Assembly: GCA_020832305.1 (NCBI GenBank)
Contig: JAFIEV010000017.1
Span: 124,001 to 188,000, forward strand
Length of the DNA stretch: 64,000 nt
Direction: 5' to 3'
From: Cyclobacteriaceae bacterium
Lineage (GTDB): Bacteria > Bacteroidota > Bacteroidia > Cytophagales > Cyclobacteriaceae
Below the pieces are notes generated by a model that had not been told where the DNA came from, ran no database searches, and saw only the letters and a list, made by a program, of their open reading frames with translations. Below are positions 35,837 to 44,708 of this stretch, one piece after another. Numbering within the stretch: position 1 is the stretch's first letter; every line of letters begins with the position of its first letter. A program made the translations under genes and the position numbers.

Positions 35837-37462
35837 ATGATAGAGAGAAAGCTTAAATGGATCATCGTTTTAATGAGTACGGCCCTGATCGGTTTGGTGA
35901 GCTTTCAAATGTACTGGTTTAAAAGTGCCATCAAAATAAGTGGTGAGCAATTCAGGCAGGATGTGCACAATGCGCTGGGTACGGTTACCGACAGGCTCGA
36001 ACAACAGGAAGTATTGTTTACTGCAGCCAAAAAGCTCAAAATTGCACAGGGAGATGTTACGGTCGTAGGGCTCGACAGCATAAGATTTATCAGTAAAAAC
36101 CCACATGCAGAAGGAAAAGATAAGATTTTTTACACAGATGAATCTATCCAGGCTTTGTTTCTTGGCACCGACACAATTATGCTGGGAGATCCTAATTTTC
36201 AATTTGAATTCGAGAGCTCAGTAGATCAGGCTGCTTATGAGGGCCAACTGATAGATGAAGATGTACTTATTGAAATAAAGCGCTTTAAATCAAGAATCGA
36301 TTCCATCGAATATTATGATTCGGCTATGCGGGAACGCATTCAAAAAGTACAGGAGAAATCTCAGATGGTTACGGTGGTACTCAATGAGCTGTTTTCAAAG
36401 GAGCGCAAAATCAATAACCGTATTTCTAAAGATCAGCTTGAGCGATTGCTTGCCCATACACTTGAACAACGCGGCATTGATATAGATTTTTATTTCGGGG
36501 TATATGACGCCGGTGAAAATGCCTTACTTCTTTCCAATGCGTCTTATGACCAGGATAAATTGATCAAAACAGAATTCAGAATCGGATTATTTCCAAGGGA
36601 CATTATCGCGCATGACAATCTGTTATTGCTGTATTTTCCAAGCCAGCAAAGTTTTTTAATCGGTAAAATATGGTTTTCTCTTTTTTCTTCTGTTTTACTC
36701 ATGATGATAATTGTTTTTTGCTTTGGTTATGCGGTTTATATCATTCACCGGCAAAAAAAATTGTCGGAAATTAAAAATGATTTCATCAATAATATGACCC
36801 ATGAGTTTAAAACGCCGATATCTACTGTATCGCTTGCATGTGAAGCGCTGCGGGACCGGGAAATAAATGCAGACCAGCATATGGTTAGAAGGTATCTGGG
36901 TATTATTAATGATGAGAATCAAAGAATGGGTATACAGGTAGAGAAAGTTTTACAAATGGCACAGCTTGAGCGGAAGGATTTTAAGTTGAAAATGGAGGTG
37001 GTTGACATCCATGATATCATTAATAAGGCCCTTCATAATATAGAGCTGCAAATAGAAAAAAGGAGTGGGGTAGTATCGAAGCAGTTAAAAGCAAAGCAGA
37101 CCGGGGTTATGGCCGATGAAATGCATCTTACCAATATTGTGTACAACCTCCTCGACAATGCAAATAAATACTCCAGAGAGGCGCCTGAAATTGAAATCAC
37201 TACCGAAGACATGGATAATAAAATTTGCATCAGTGTTTGTGATAAAGGAATCGGTATGTCAAAAGATGTAATTGGAAAGATTTTTGATAAATTTTACAGG
37301 GTACCTACCGGCAATCTTCACGATGTAAAAGGCTTCGGACTAGGGCTTGCCTATGTAAAAACCATGGTAGAAGCCCACGGAGGCACTATACAGGTAAGCA
37401 GTACAATGCATAAGGGAAGTAAGTTTCAGGTGATAATACCAAATCTCAATGGGAAAAGTTAA
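35837..37462 (+). CDS. Membrane sensor histidine kinase
   Basis: A 541-residue inner-membrane kinase. Two membrane segments (about 8-27 and 278-304) enclose a periplasmic sensor of about 250 residues that matches no domain I can name. The HisKA box NNMTHEFKTPIS holds the phosphoacceptor His322. The ATPase domain has the N box NIVYNLLDNANKYS (about 433-446), the G1 box DKGIGMS (469-475) and the G2 box GFGLGLAYVKTM (499-510). Its 3' end overlaps the response regulator gene by 14 bases, so the two are a cognate pair. It resembles the Bacteroidota kinases often paired with OmpR-type regulators; the signal is unknown. Confidence 0.94.
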   Translation: MIERKLKWIIVLMSTALIGLVSFQMYWFKSAIKISGEQFRQDVHNALGTVTDRLEQQEVLFTAAKKLKIAQGDVTVVGLDSIRFISKNPHAEGKDKIFYTDESIQALFLGTDTIMLGDPNFQFEFESSVDQAAYEGQLIDEDVLIEIKRFKSRIDSIEYYDSAMRERIQKVQEKSQMVTVVLNELFSKERKINNRISKDQLERLLAHTLEQRGIDIDFYFGVYDAGENALLLSNASYDQDKLIKTEFRIGLFPRDIIAHDNLLLLYFPSQQSFLIGKIWFSLFSSVLLMMIIVFCFGYAVYIIHRQKKLSEIKNDFINNMTHEFKTPISTVSLACEALRDREINADQHMVRRYLGIINDENQRMGIQVEKVLQMAQLERKDFKLKMEVVDIHDIINKALHNIELQIEKRSGVVSKQLKAKQTGVMADEMHLTNIVYNLLDNANKYSREAPEIEITTEDMDNKICISVCDKGIGMSKDVIGKIFDKFYRVPTGNLHDVKGFGLGLAYVKTMVEAHGGTIQVSSTMHKGSKFQVIIPNLNGKS

Positions 37463-38150
37463 AATTTTGCTGGTGGAAGATGATGCAAATCTGGGTCAGG
37501 TTTTGTCTGAATATTTAACCATGAAAGGTTTTGAGGTGCAACTGTGCGAAAATGGGGAAGAAGGTTTCAAAGTGTTTAAATCTTATGACTTTGATTTATG
37601 TATTCTGGATATTATGATGCCCAGGATGGATGGATTTACCCTGGCCAGACAAATTAAACAAATTAATGACCAGGTTCCATTGATTTTTCTTACGGCAAAA
37701 TCGATGAAAGAGGATGCAATCAAAGGCCTTAAACTCGGAGCAGATGATTATATAACCAAACCCTTTAGTATGGAAGAGCTTTTGTTGCGCATCCATGCCA
37801 TAATTCGTCGTGTAAGACAAATGCCAGGGGAGCCTGATTCTGAAGTTAAGAGCTATGAGCTGGGTAAGTTTATCTATTATACAGACAGCAGACGGCTGGT
37901 CAAAGATGAAGAAGAAGTAACACTTACAACCAAAGAGGCGGGATTGCTTGAACTGCTGTGTTTATATAAAAATAAAACCTTGCCGAGGTCTTTTGCTTTA
38001 AAAAAGGTTTGGGGAGACGACAGTTATTTTAACGCCCGCAGTATGGATGTCTACATTGCCAAGATCAGAAAGTATCTCAAATCAGAAGAAAATATTAAAA
38101 TTATTACAGTGCATGGTGAGGGATTTAAACTCATTGATGAAGCTATATAA
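37449..38150 (+). CDS. OmpR/PhoB-type response regulator
   Basis: A 233-residue DNA-binding regulator. The receiver domain (about 1-118) has the acidic pocket LVEDDAN, the phosphoacceptor Asp54 in CILDIMMPRMDG, the conserved LIFLTAKS switch threonine and ITKPF lysine. The C-terminal winged helix (about 135-230) has the TTKEAGLLELLCLYKN and RSMDVYIAKIRKYL recognition helices. It starts within the kinase gene (14-base overlap). The tandem repeats at 35780-35799 are a candidate binding site. A hairpin terminator follows directly. Confidence 0.95.
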   Translation: MGKVKILLVEDDANLGQVLSEYLTMKGFEVQLCENGEEGFKVFKSYDFDLCILDIMMPRMDGFTLARQIKQINDQVPLIFLTAKSMKEDAIKGLKLGADDYITKPFSMEELLLRIHAIIRRVRQMPGEPDSEVKSYELGKFIYYTDSRRLVKDEEEVTLTTKEAGLLELLCLYKNKTLPRSFALKKVWGDDSYFNARSMDVYIAKIRKYLKSEENIKIITVHGEGFKLIDEAI

Positions 38151-38187
38151 AAAAACCCGGTTTATACAAACCGGGCTTTTCTCTTTT
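38151..38187. terminator. Terminator between the response regulator and gldN
   Basis: CCCGGTTT (38156-38163) pairs with AAACCGGG (38168-38175) around ATAC, with an A-run before and a T-rich tail after it. The symmetry suits both converging genes. Confidence 0.85.
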
Positions 38188-38209
38188 AATCATCAAAAAT
38201 TAACCTAAA

Positions 38210-39052
38210 TTAAAACTCCCAAAGGTCGTGTTCAATTTCTATCAATTCTTCTTCTATTTGCTGTGATCGTATGAGCGCAGCTTTAGGATCCAAATAAATA
38301 TCCTGAATTTGATCATCTCCAGGATTGGATACCTTATAGATTCTGGCATTAAATAATCTGAGAAGAAATGCATCTGCCATATTAAGGTGTTTGGAAGTGT
38401 TTTGTCGATTATACCAGATGGCCCTGTCGGGCATACTTCTGAATAGTTGCTCCAAATCTTTGTATTTAAATACAGCAATAGTTTTTTCAAGTCCCGTTGC
38501 GGTTTCATCGGCGGGGATTACCATCTCTACAGATTGAATATCGAAATACAATCTGGAACGAACTTTGTCAAAAATCATATCTTCCTGTATTTTTAAAAGA
38601 TACAATTGATTGGCAAAATAATAGTTGGGGCCACTGGCAGAAGCACTACCCGTATCGTCACCCCATCCATTGTCGGCCGGGCCTGCGCCCCATCCACCAC
38701 CACCGGCATCCGGAGCTCCAAAATTATCTTGTCCGTCACTTATCAGAAGATTCTCAAAAAACTGTTCTTTAGACATTCTTTTGTTGAGAGAATCATCCTG
38801 ATATGGATACAATAAGCCATCGCCAACTGCTTCCATAATTATTCTGGTGATTTCATTACTCTTCGAAAAGAATGGCAAATTCTGCTTTTCCCTTAAGTCC
38901 ATCCTTCTCCAAACGGTATGTTTAAAATGCTGATGGTAATCCTGTATTGGGTATACAGAGTTTTCATTGTATCCTCTGGCAGCTTCCTGGGCTGATACTT
39001 CCGGCATCAGAAGCACAGCGAGGGAAAATAATACTAACACAAATTTTTTCAT
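38210..39052 (-). CDS. gldN: Gliding motility/type IX secretion protein GldN
   Basis: Periplasmic part of the type IX secretion system; with GldK it forms the ring under the outer membrane. From the ATG at 39052 the protein is about 280 residues and starts with a clean signal peptide (MKKFVLVLFSLAVLL, cleavage near VSAQ); a TTG six codons upstream would add residues before the signal and is less likely. Family landmarks are YPIQDYHQHFKHTVWRRMDL, the MSKEQFFENLL segment and the C-terminal WYNRQNTSKHLNMADAFLLR. A Gly/Asp-rich central loop (GAPDAGGGGWGAGPADNGW) is longer than I would expect in typical GldN. Last gene of the gld cluster. Confidence 0.94.
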   Translation of the reverse strand: MKKFVLVLFSLAVLLMPEVSAQEAARGYNENSVYPIQDYHQHFKHTVWRRMDLREKQNLPFFSKSNEITRIIMEAVGDGLLYPYQDDSLNKRMSKEQFFENLLISDGQDNFGAPDAGGGGWGAGPADNGWGDDTGSASASGPNYYFANQLYLLKIQEDMIFDKVRSRLYFDIQSVEMVIPADETATGLEKTIAVFKYKDLEQLFRSMPDRAIWYNRQNTSKHLNMADAFLLRLFNARIYKVSNPGDDQIQDIYLDPKAALIRSQQIEEELIEIEHDLWEF

Positions 39053-39085
39053 AACACTGTTTTTTATCAATTGCCCTTGAGGTAA

Positions 39086-40669
39086 TTAGTTTATGGGTAC
39101 CTGCTTAACTCTTAGGCCCATAGGTATATTGATGGATTCCCTTTCGTTTCGGAAATTCATTCTTTGCACTTCTTTGACTTCTATCACAATACGATCGCCG
39201 GCCCTTGCCTGTGAAACGAATGCTGCGATATTAGCATCAGGGCCATTGGCTTTGATGCTTTGCAGTGGCCGTGAACCTCTGGCCAGTGTGATTTCCCAAT
39301 CGGTAACCCTGTACCTGGCATCATCTGGCAGAGCTTCTTTAAAACTTTGATCAGCAATGGCGTCCAGTGTCAGGGTTCTCAATGTTGTAAGTTGGTTATG
39401 GGCTACACCCCTCTTTTCATCAACTGCCTGTCCACCAGCTTTTAGCTGGATATCAGGGCTGGGTATTCTGTTAACCCTGAAGGTTTGCGTACCAATGAGC
39501 ATTCCACCACTTGAAACCGAAAGCTCCACGCTAGGACTGTTGGGTATAATGGTAACCTGTCCTCTTTGCTGTCCTGCGATGGAAGTACCACCTTTCACAC
39601 CAAAACTTGGGTTATAGGCCTGACCTAAAGCAGGTACCTGTACGTCGAGTTTATTTCCGCAATTGAGATAAAGCGCTTGTACAGAGGCTGACTGAATCTG
39701 AATTACCGGCTTGGCAACAAAGTATTCTATTTCCTGAGTGTAAACCTCATCGTTGATTTCAATTTCGGCTGTAAAGGTTTTCCTTGCGAGTCCGTCCTGA
39801 TTGTAAGCGCCGGCTGAAGCAGTAAATTCTACCTGGCCAAAACCTTCATCATCTACGCTAAGCGGGTTGCCATCTAACTTCATAGTTGGAATAATTCCTG
39901 ATGCAGAAGCAGCGATAAACATTTTTGCTTTATACCTTGCTCCGGCAGCTACTACTTGAGATTCTGGTAATACCATAGGCACGATTTTGTCAAATGCCAC
40001 GTCTTTGGCGCCCACTTGCCTTGCCAGTTCATCGAGTGCCGAAGCTTCCATGTTGAGTACCTGGTTGATTAGCTGACTTACAGATGCCATACCGGCTGCA
40101 GTAGGTATACTCAGGAAGTACAATTCAGAAAAGTTCTTTTCTCGTTGATTACGCACTGTTCTGAAGTAAGGATCGTCTTTGGCATCGAGGGCAAATTGTT
40201 CAAATTCCCTGCCTGTTTGCGCGCTGAGGAAGTCTACATAGTCATTCAAGGTCTGCTGCAATTCCTTGCCTCTGCCTTGACGCACCATCATATTGGCAAC
40301 CTCATCCATATCTTTTGGATTTTTGATTATACCTTCTTCATCGTAACCACCTGTCCGTTGGGCCATTTCTTCCCTTAATTCAAAACCATAGGTGATAACT
40401 TTACGGGTCTCGTCCCTTACCATTTTGGCTTTATCAAGCACATTTACATCTTCGACTCTGTTGCCTTTTTCATCAACAACGCTGGCAATTCTTGAAATGG
40501 TGCCATCATTTTTCTGGTCGTTGTCCTTAACTTGCTTTGCGAGCACATTGTCCAGGAATACAAACCTTTCCAGTACCGCGGAGTCGACGTTTAATGCCAA
40601 TAGTGCAGTCAAAACCAGGTACATCATACCAATCATCTTTTGTCTTGGTGTTTCTTTGCCACCTGCCAT
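39086..40669 (-). CDS. gldM: Gliding motility/type IX secretion protein GldM
   Basis: The 527-residue periplasmic shaft of the type IX motor, anchored by one N-terminal membrane helix. The opening MAGGKETPRQKMIGMMYLVLTALLALNVDSAVLERF is the GldM hallmark; this helix pairs with GldL in the inner membrane. The remaining periplasmic part is made of Ig-like domains and ends in GLRVKQVPIN. It begins 21 bases after gldL and ends 33 bases before gldN, so gldK, gldL, gldM and gldN form an operon. No anomalies were seen. Confidence 0.96.
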   Translation of the reverse strand: MAGGKETPRQKMIGMMYLVLTALLALNVDSAVLERFVFLDNVLAKQVKDNDQKNDGTISRIASVVDEKGNRVEDVNVLDKAKMVRDETRKVITYGFELREEMAQRTGGYDEEGIIKNPKDMDEVANMMVRQGRGKELQQTLNDYVDFLSAQTGREFEQFALDAKDDPYFRTVRNQREKNFSELYFLSIPTAAGMASVSQLINQVLNMEASALDELARQVGAKDVAFDKIVPMVLPESQVVAAGARYKAKMFIAASASGIIPTMKLDGNPLSVDDEGFGQVEFTASAGAYNQDGLARKTFTAEIEINDEVYTQEIEYFVAKPVIQIQSASVQALYLNCGNKLDVQVPALGQAYNPSFGVKGGTSIAGQQRGQVTIIPNSPSVELSVSSGGMLIGTQTFRVNRIPSPDIQLKAGGQAVDEKRGVAHNQLTTLRTLTLDAIADQSFKEALPDDARYRVTDWEITLARGSRPLQSIKANGPDANIAAFVSQARAGDRIVIEVKEVQRMNFRNERESINIPMGLRVKQVPIN

Positions 40670-40690
40670 AATTTCTTATATTTAAGGTTA

Positions 40691-41533
40691 TTAAGCTTTC
40701 ATAGCATTGATCATACCACCGTATATACTGTTAAGTTTGGTGAGATTGGTAGTTAATTTGCCAATTTCAGCTTTAAACTTTTCAGTATCATCAGATGCCT
40801 GGGAAATACTTTCCATAGTCTTGGTAAGGTTAGAATAAAATTTATTCATGTTTTTGATATGACTATTGGCATCATTGAGTTCCATTTCATACACAGCGTT
40901 GAGAGCTCCCAGATTTTTGGTTACAGCCTGAACCTGGTTGTGATATTCTTTGGCTTGATTTGAGGCATTTGATAATTCTGCTGTGGCTCCTTTAGAAGCA
41001 TTTGCCATCTCCATCATGGAGTTTACACTTTCAACATAAGTTTTATTCATTTTGCTTATGTTTCCGGCAGCATTTTTCAATTCAAGATTGTAAGATTCGG
41101 TAGATTGAGCCACATCACCAAGTTTACCGATTTTCATAGTTGAATCGGCAAGGGTTCTCATTCCTTTTCCAAGGCTGTCGAGTAATTCTGGTCCTATTTT
41201 GGCAGAGCTCATCATGGCATCGAGTTTCTGGGTTACAGAATCTCCTTGCTGGATACCCTTTTGGGTACGTGACCTTGCAGGTCCGTCAAAATCTTCAGCA
41301 AGTTCGGGATATACCTTAGACCAATCTGGATCTTTATGTTTTGGTTCAAAGGCCGAAAGGAAGAAGATAATAGCTTCAGTACTCAGCCCAAGGCCCAGCA
41401 TAAGGCCGGCTCCAGGCCAGTGAAGGATTTTAAACATGGCACCCGCGATTACAACAGAAGCACCTATACCGTATATTTTCGGCATTATAGAGCCGAAAAA
41501 CAGTTCACTAAAACCACCTTTACGTTTACTCAT
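40691..41533 (-). CDS. gldL: Gliding motility/type IX secretion protein GldL
   Basis: Inner-membrane motor stator of the type IX system, using proton motive force with GldM. The 280-residue protein has two N-terminal membrane helices (about 15-35 and 42-62) that include MPKIYGIGASVVIAGAMFKILHWPG, then a long cytoplasmic coiled-coil-like region with repeated ELSNASNQAKEYH and NSHIKNMNKFYSNL segments. This layout matches GldL exactly. It lies 63 bases after gldK and 21 bases before gldM. Confidence 0.96.
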   Translation of the reverse strand: MSKRKGGFSELFFGSIMPKIYGIGASVVIAGAMFKILHWPGAGLMLGLGLSTEAIIFFLSAFEPKHKDPDWSKVYPELAEDFDGPARSRTQKGIQQGDSVTQKLDAMMSSAKIGPELLDSLGKGMRTLADSTMKIGKLGDVAQSTESYNLELKNAAGNISKMNKTYVESVNSMMEMANASKGATAELSNASNQAKEYHNQVQAVTKNLGALNAVYEMELNDANSHIKNMNKFYSNLTKTMESISQASDDTEKFKAEIGKLTTNLTKLNSIYGGMINAMKA

Positions 41534-41596
41534 TTTGAAATTATTTTTTAGGTTAGATTAAAAGATTCGATTTTGAAGATAGATTATTTTTCGATG

Positions 41597-42634
41597 TTAA
41601 AATTCTGTACCGGACGAACGCCCCAGGTGTGTCATAACACATCTGAATCCAATAAATGCCCGGGTAGAATCTTTATATTCATAAGTTCTTGTTCCGGTTT
41701 CCAGATAGTAAGCTACATCTTTCCACGAACCTCCTCTTATGACTTTTCTTGGTTCATTTTCATCGAAGTAGGTAGGGTTAAGGTCCCAAACCAGTGGAAC
41801 TGATGCCGGATTGAAAGCGTCTTCACACCATTCGGAAACATTGCCGGCCATATCGTATAAGCCCCAGTCATTTGAGAAGAAACTGTACACAGGAGCTGTG
41901 TAGGCGAAGCCATCGTCGTAGTAGTTGCCTCTGCCAGGTTTAAAATTGGCGAGCATACAACCTTTGGCATTCCTTATATAAGGACCTCCCCATGGATACT
42001 TGGCCATATCTCTTCCACCACGGGCAGCATATTCCCATTCTGCCTCAGAAGGCAGCCTGAAGTTGGGCAAACCGGCTTCACCACGGCTTTCTCTGAAATC
42101 GTTGAGATAGTTGGTACGCCATGCAGCAAAAAGCCTTGCTGCTTCCCAACTTACACCCACCACGGGATAATTGTCAAATGCGGGGTGCTGGTAGTAGTAA
42201 CTTACCATTGGATCGCCCATGTGATGGGCAAAATCTTTCATCCATACTGTGGTATCAGGGTAAATTTTAGATTTAATAAAATCTTCTCCATAAACCTGTA
42301 TAGAATCAATTTCCATATTCTCCACAAATTGCCGGTATCTGTTGTTGGTGATTTCGGCATCATCCATGTAAAAAGGTCCAATGGTAACCTGCTTATTAAA
42401 GTTCATTTGGGTTGCGGCAACATCTTCATCTGCCTGTCCCATATGAAAAGTTCCAGCAGGTATTGGCACCATGCCGTAGGGGATGGGCATCCCCGTCCAG
42501 GTGGGGCGATCCATTGCCCCAATGTTTTCACCCTGGTCTCCTCTGCCTCCACCCAGGAGGCCGCAAGATTGAAAAGCAAGGGAAAGCGCGATCATATAGA
42601 CCGCATGCTTAAACATAACGCGATAATTATTCAT
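41597..42634 (-). CDS. gldK: Gliding motility/type IX secretion lipoprotein GldK
   Basis: Outer-membrane-associated lipoprotein that forms a ring with GldN. The 345-residue protein has a lipobox (LAFQSC, Cys about 24) and a formylglycine-generating-enzyme-like fold: MVPIPAGTFHMGQADED (about 55-71), ITNNRYRQFV, YPVVGVSWEAARLFAAWR, the WEYAARGG motif and VIRGGSWKDVAYY near the C-terminus. The catalytic cysteines of true sulfatase modifiers are not evident, consistent with a structural role. An internal ATG at codon 7 is an alternative start. It is the first gene of gldKLMN, following the PorP gene by 185 bases. Confidence 0.95.
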   Translation of the reverse strand: MNNYRVMFKHAVYMIALSLAFQSCGLLGGGRGDQGENIGAMDRPTWTGMPIPYGMVPIPAGTFHMGQADEDVAATQMNFNKQVTIGPFYMDDAEITNNRYRQFVENMEIDSIQVYGEDFIKSKIYPDTTVWMKDFAHHMGDPMVSYYYQHPAFDNYPVVGVSWEAARLFAAWRTNYLNDFRESRGEAGLPNFRLPSEAEWEYAARGGRDMAKYPWGGPYIRNAKGCMLANFKPGRGNYYDDGFAYTAPVYSFFSNDWGLYDMAGNVSEWCEDAFNPASVPLVWDLNPTYFDENEPRKVIRGGSWKDVAYYLETGTRTYEYKDSTRAFIGFRCVMTHLGRSSGTEF

Positions 42635-42819
42635 AACACCTTTTTTAACCTCTCATTTATATTTGCCCCCTATTTTTACATAACACTTTCAGGGGCATTT
42701 TCATTTAGCGGTACAAGTAAATCATTTATTTGCTAAATCACAATATTTGTGAAAAAAATACAATTACAAATTAGGGTCTAATTTTCTTTAGAAACCATTC
42801 ACTTTTTACAAATTTCTTA

Positions 42820-43779
42820 CTAGTGCCTGAATCGGGGCGTTCTTACCACTTTTCTGCCACCGCCGGTTACAACCGGTAGAGCATAACTTATAAGAAATTC
42901 ATGCGAAGTGGCTCTTTTAGCATCCTGAGCCTCAAAAACATAATCCATGGAATAGCCCAATCTCATGGAATTATCTTTGAGTAAACTGTAGCCTAAGAGA
43001 ACTATTACTGCTTCTGACTGTCTAACAGACAATCCTGTCCAAAATCTTTCTTTATACGTACCAACGACTGAGGCGTCGAAAGAGTATGTATTGAAATCTG
43101 TTTTTACGAGTAATGACGGAGTAAGCACCCAGTCGAGATTCATTTCCACATTGTATCCGCCGGTCACATATAAATGATTTTGCAGCGGATTTCTTGCATA
43201 ATCTGTATTAAAATCAAATTCTGATTTAATTATATGACTCATACTTACACCGGCATAGTATTTTTCAGTTTTGTAAAAAACACCAATTCCCATGTCAGGT
43301 CTTATTTGAGATTCTTTTCCATCGGCAATGAGTGGATCGTTCGGGTCAATGGGTCTGTACAAATTAAAATCTATTGATTGGGAAAATATACCACCCCTGA
43401 GCCCAAAACTCATTTTACCTTTTCCTACTTCGAGATGATAGGCAACGTTGGCTTGAATTTCCAGATTGTTTTGAGGGCCCAGATTGTCGCTGACGATCAT
43501 AAGTCCTGCTCCACTTCTGAATCGCAGTATGGGGGCATCTAATGTGAGAATTTGAGAAACCGGTGCACCACCCTGATCAAAGGTACCGGTATAACCTAGC
43601 CATTGGCTGCGATGCATTAACTGGGCTTTTGCTATACCCTCTACCCCTGCATAGGCTGGGTTCAGAAATAAGTTATTAAACATGTACTGCGAGATTTGCG
43701 TATCCTGCTGTGCATGCGCCCCTGTGACTGTTATAAACAGCGCAATAACTATGATAATATTTCTTCCTGCAACAATCAT
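42820..43779 (-). CDS. PorP/SprF family type IX secretion membrane protein
   Basis: An outer-membrane barrel of the PorP/SprF family, which helps anchor adhesins or secreted proteins at the cell surface. The 319-residue protein has a signal peptide (cleavage near GAHAQ) and the family start QDTQISQYMFNNLFLNPAYAGVEG. Further landmarks are MHRSQWLGYTGTFDQGGAP, SFGLRGGIFSQSIDF and YYAGVSMSHI. It lies upstream of gldK on the same strand, the order commonly seen in Bacteroidota, so it is probably the core PorP copy tied to the secretion machine rather than to one substrate. Confidence 0.93.
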   Translation of the reverse strand: MIVAGRNIIIVIALFITVTGAHAQQDTQISQYMFNNLFLNPAYAGVEGIAKAQLMHRSQWLGYTGTFDQGGAPVSQILTLDAPILRFRSGAGLMIVSDNLGPQNNLEIQANVAYHLEVGKGKMSFGLRGGIFSQSIDFNLYRPIDPNDPLIADGKESQIRPDMGIGVFYKTEKYYAGVSMSHIIKSEFDFNTDYARNPLQNHLYVTGGYNVEMNLDWVLTPSLLVKTDFNTYSFDASVVGTYKERFWTGLSVRQSEAVIVLLGYSLLKDNSMRLGYSMDYVFEAQDAKRATSHEFLISYALPVVTGGGRKVVRTPRFRH

Positions 43780-43895
43780 ACGGCAACTTTACGAAAATAT
43801 GCGATTGAAAACTTGCTACTTTAGCTTATTTAATACTAAATGTAATATTAAATAAATTGTTCTACCAAATTTTTGCCGTTTGCAGTATTATTTTT

Positions 43896-44675
43896 TTACT
43901 TGATGCCATTGGCCTCTTTAATGTAAAGCTCTAAGGCTCCGGTCATTGAGGGCGCATTGGGCATAGGTGCCTCAATATCAAGTATCAAACCTGCATCTCT
44001 TACAGCTTTGCTTGTAGTAGGTCCAAACGCTGCTATTCTTGTATTATTTTGTTTAAATTCAGGAAAATTTACAAATAATGAGTTAATACCTGACGGACTG
44101 AAGAAAGCAATGACATCGTAGTTCACATCTTTGAGGTCTGATAAATCACTTGCTACAGTTCTGTAAATGGTTGCTTCAGTAAATTGATAGCCGTTTTGGG
44201 TAAGAAAGTCAGGGATATCATTTTTTCTTATATCAGAGCATGGAAATATGAATTTTTCATTTTTATGCTTTTTCAATATTTCCAAAAGATCCTGAGCGGT
44301 TTTTGAACCCGTAAATATTTTTCTTTTTCTTATTACAATATATTTCTGTAAATAATTTGATGTCTGCTCCGAGATACAAAAATATTTCATGTCAGCAGGA
44401 ATTTCTACCTTACTTTCTTTACACAACCTGAAAAAATGATCTACTGCATTACGACTGGTAAAAATGACGGCTGTATGCTTTAAAACATCAATTTTTTGTT
44501 TGCGAAAATCCTTTATCGTGGCAGGTTCTATTTTAATAAAGGGTCTGAAGTCTATTTTTAAATTGTATCTTTCAGCCAGCTGATAGTAAGGAGAGTTTAT
44601 CTCTTCCATAGGTTTGGGTTGCGATACCAAAATACTCTTAACTTTTTTGAGTCGATCTTTTTTAACTTCCATCAT
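43896..44675 (-). CDS. hemD: Uroporphyrinogen-III synthase
   Basis: Closes and flips the linear tetrapyrrole to give uroporphyrinogen III in haem synthesis. The 259-residue protein has the two-domain HemD layout: VKSILVSQPKP and IIFTSRNAVDHFFRL in the first half (about 12-100), and FFSPSGINSLF plus IAAFGPTTSKAVRDAGL in the second (about 185-235), which match the conserved ligand-facing turns. It sits between the DUF4271 gene and porP, a placement that is common in this phylum even though haem synthesis and gliding are unrelated. Two ATG codons open the frame. Confidence 0.88.
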   Translation of the reverse strand: MMEVKKDRLKKVKSILVSQPKPMEEINSPYYQLAERYNLKIDFRPFIKIEPATIKDFRKQKIDVLKHTAVIFTSRNAVDHFFRLCKESKVEIPADMKYFCISEQTSNYLQKYIVIRKRKIFTGSKTAQDLLEILKKHKNEKFIFPCSDIRKNDIPDFLTQNGYQFTEATIYRTVASDLSDLKDVNYDVIAFFSPSGINSLFVNFPEFKQNNTRIAAFGPTTSKAVRDAGLILDIEAPMPNAPSMTGALELYIKEANGIK

Positions 44676-44708
44676 TGTTGTATAAAGAAATAATTTGGAC
44701 TTTGTACA

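Noticed and set aside
42185-42736. A 183-codon frame antisense to gldK
   Set aside because: GldK is intact on the other strand and the frame has no recognisable domain.
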